Under the pieces are notes generated by a model. The model had not been told where the DNA came from. It did not search any database and worked only from the letters and a program-made list of their open reading frames with translations. Positions 5,269 to 5,612 of a stretch of 5,612 bases of DNA are shown one piece after another; position 1 is the first letter of the stretch; the number at the start of each line of letters is the position of its first letter. The stretch lies in assembly GCA_019308625.1 (NCBI GenBank), contig JAFDHU010000213.1:1-5612 (forward strand), in the 5' to 3' direction. The DNA is from Deltaproteobacteria bacterium (GTDB lineage: Bacteria > Desulfobacterota > Desulfobaccia > Desulfobaccales > 0-14-0-80-60-11). The translations under genes were made by a program, and so were the position numbers.

Positions 5269-5304
5269 CCCCTCCCCACCCCCTGTAAGGGGTTGGGGGA
5301 GGGG
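5269..5304 (+). repeat. C-rich/G-rich imperfect hairpin
   Basis: The C-rich arm 5269-5284 pairs with the G-rich arm 5288-5304 around a GTA loop, with one C/T mismatch (5279/5293) and one bulged G (5299). The G-rich arm also supplies the first G-runs of the quadruplex candidate, so the two structures compete. Confidence 0.5.
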
Positions 5305-5325
5305 GCTTGGGGGAGGGGGCAGGGG
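5289..5325 (+). other. Potential G-quadruplex: six G-runs on the + (coding) strand
   Basis: Runs of four or five G lie at 5289-5292, 5295-5299, 5301-5305, 5309-5313, 5315-5319 and 5322-5325, with linkers of one to three bases. This exceeds the four-run, short-loop rule for quadruplex formation in DNA or in the mRNA leader of the next gene. Each run can instead pair with nearby C-runs. Confidence 0.5.
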
Positions 5326-5374
5326 CCGGTGGCACAGGTTTTCTAACCTGTGAAGGCCCCTGGCCCCCTCCCCC
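5309..5374 (+). repeat. Long composite hairpin directly upstream of the PflX-like gene
   Basis: The outer stem pairs 5309-5327 with 5355-5374 (19 bp with one bulged G at 5363). An inner perfect stem pairs CACAGGTT (5333-5340) with AACCTGTG (5345-5352) around a TTCT loop. About 27 bp can form in total. It ends 8 bases before the AAGGAG ribosome site (5383-5388), so it would be in the mRNA leader of the next gene if transcription starts upstream. Confidence 0.65.
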
Positions 5375-5394
5375 CACTTCAAAAGGAGTTCGCC

Positions 5395-5612
5395 ATGCCG
5401 CAATGGGAGCCGGTGTATTTGGAGACCTATCGCCGGGGGCAGTTTAAGGAGAAGATTGCTGCGGCTTATGACATCCTGAATCAGTGCACCCTGTGTCCGC
5501 ATGAGTGTCTGGTGGACCGGCATCATGGGGAGGTGGGCATCTGCCGCACCGGGGATAAGCCGGTGGTGTCGTCTTATGGCCCGCATTTCGGCGAGGAGGA
5601 CCCCCTGGTGGG
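5395..5612 (+). CDS. Radical-SAM protein of the PflX type (pyruvate formate-lyase activating enzyme-related), 5' part
   Basis: Seventy-two codons are visible before the window ends, and the frame is still open. The N-terminus MPQWEPVYLETYRRGQ, then C31-TLC34-PHEC38, GEVGIC50RTG and VVSSYGPHFGEEDPLV, closely resembles the opening of COG1313 (PflX-like) proteins. In that family a cysteine-rich N-terminal segment precedes a radical-SAM barrel, whose CxxxCxxC cluster motif would lie past the window edge. Such proteins carry a 4Fe-4S cluster and cleave S-adenosylmethionine, but the physiological substrate of this branch is not established. Start ATG 5395 has AAGGAG (5383-5388) six bases upstream. 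It follows the helicase by 181 bases of hairpin-rich spacer, so independent transcription is likely. The label "pyruvate formate-lyase activating" should not be taken as function. Confidence 0.82.
   Translation, partial: MPQWEPVYLETYRRGQFKEKIAAAYDILNQCTLCPHECLVDRHHGEVGICRTGDKPVVSSYGPHFGEEDPLV

Noticed and set aside
1..5612. CRISPR array, tRNA, rRNA, insertion sequence or integrase
   Set aside because: No regularly spaced repeats, no tRNA cloverleaf or rRNA stretch, and no transposase or recombinase coding sequence were seen.

Overview
The window looks like chromosomal DNA from a GC-rich anaerobic bacterium. The gene content fits a sulfate-reducer-like Desulfobacterota (former Deltaproteobacteria) lineage: a NifX-type metal-cofactor domain, short Gly/aromatic proteins of the DUF5320 type, a Gly-rich CxxC protein, and a radical-SAM gene of the PflX type. 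This placement is inferred from memory of such gene sets; no search was run. All supported genes are on the + strand.

Layout. Positions 3-83 may hold the last codons of an upstream gene. Positions 167-1390 encode a cation diffusion facilitator (CDF) transporter fused at its C-terminus to a NifX/NifB-like domain. Positions 1477-1713 encode a 78-residue glycine-rich protein ending in a six-cysteine knuckle, followed by a terminator-like hairpin. Positions 1770-2207 encode a 145-residue YccU-type CoA-binding protein. After a 142-base gap with an 8-bp inverted repeat come two tandem DUF5320-type genes (2350-2568 and 2568-2888), each with an extended Shine-Dalgarno. The first is frameshifted relative to the second: a 29-base block is missing. 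A strong GC hairpin at 2907-2936 closes this block.

The gap 2889-3257 has no convincing gene but several hairpins and a weak promoter candidate. It precedes a UvrD/PcrA-type superfamily 1 helicase (3258-5213). A 181-base low-complexity G/C spacer follows, consisting almost entirely of stacked hairpins with six consecutive G-runs. It leads into the 5' end of a PflX-like radical-SAM gene (5395 onward), which runs off the window.

How the genes may fit together. The first five genes are plausibly one metal-handling or Fe-S-related neighbourhood: a metal exporter carrying a NifX-like metal-cluster-binding domain, a cysteine-knuckle protein, a CoA-binding protein and the small Gly/Arg/aromatic proteins. 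This link is inference from co-location and cysteine/histidine content. The helicase is an ordinary DNA repair gene and appears to be a separate transcription unit. The best leads for follow-up are the CDF-NifX fusion, the duplicated and frameshifted DUF5320 pair, and the hairpin/G-run spacer before the radical-SAM gene.
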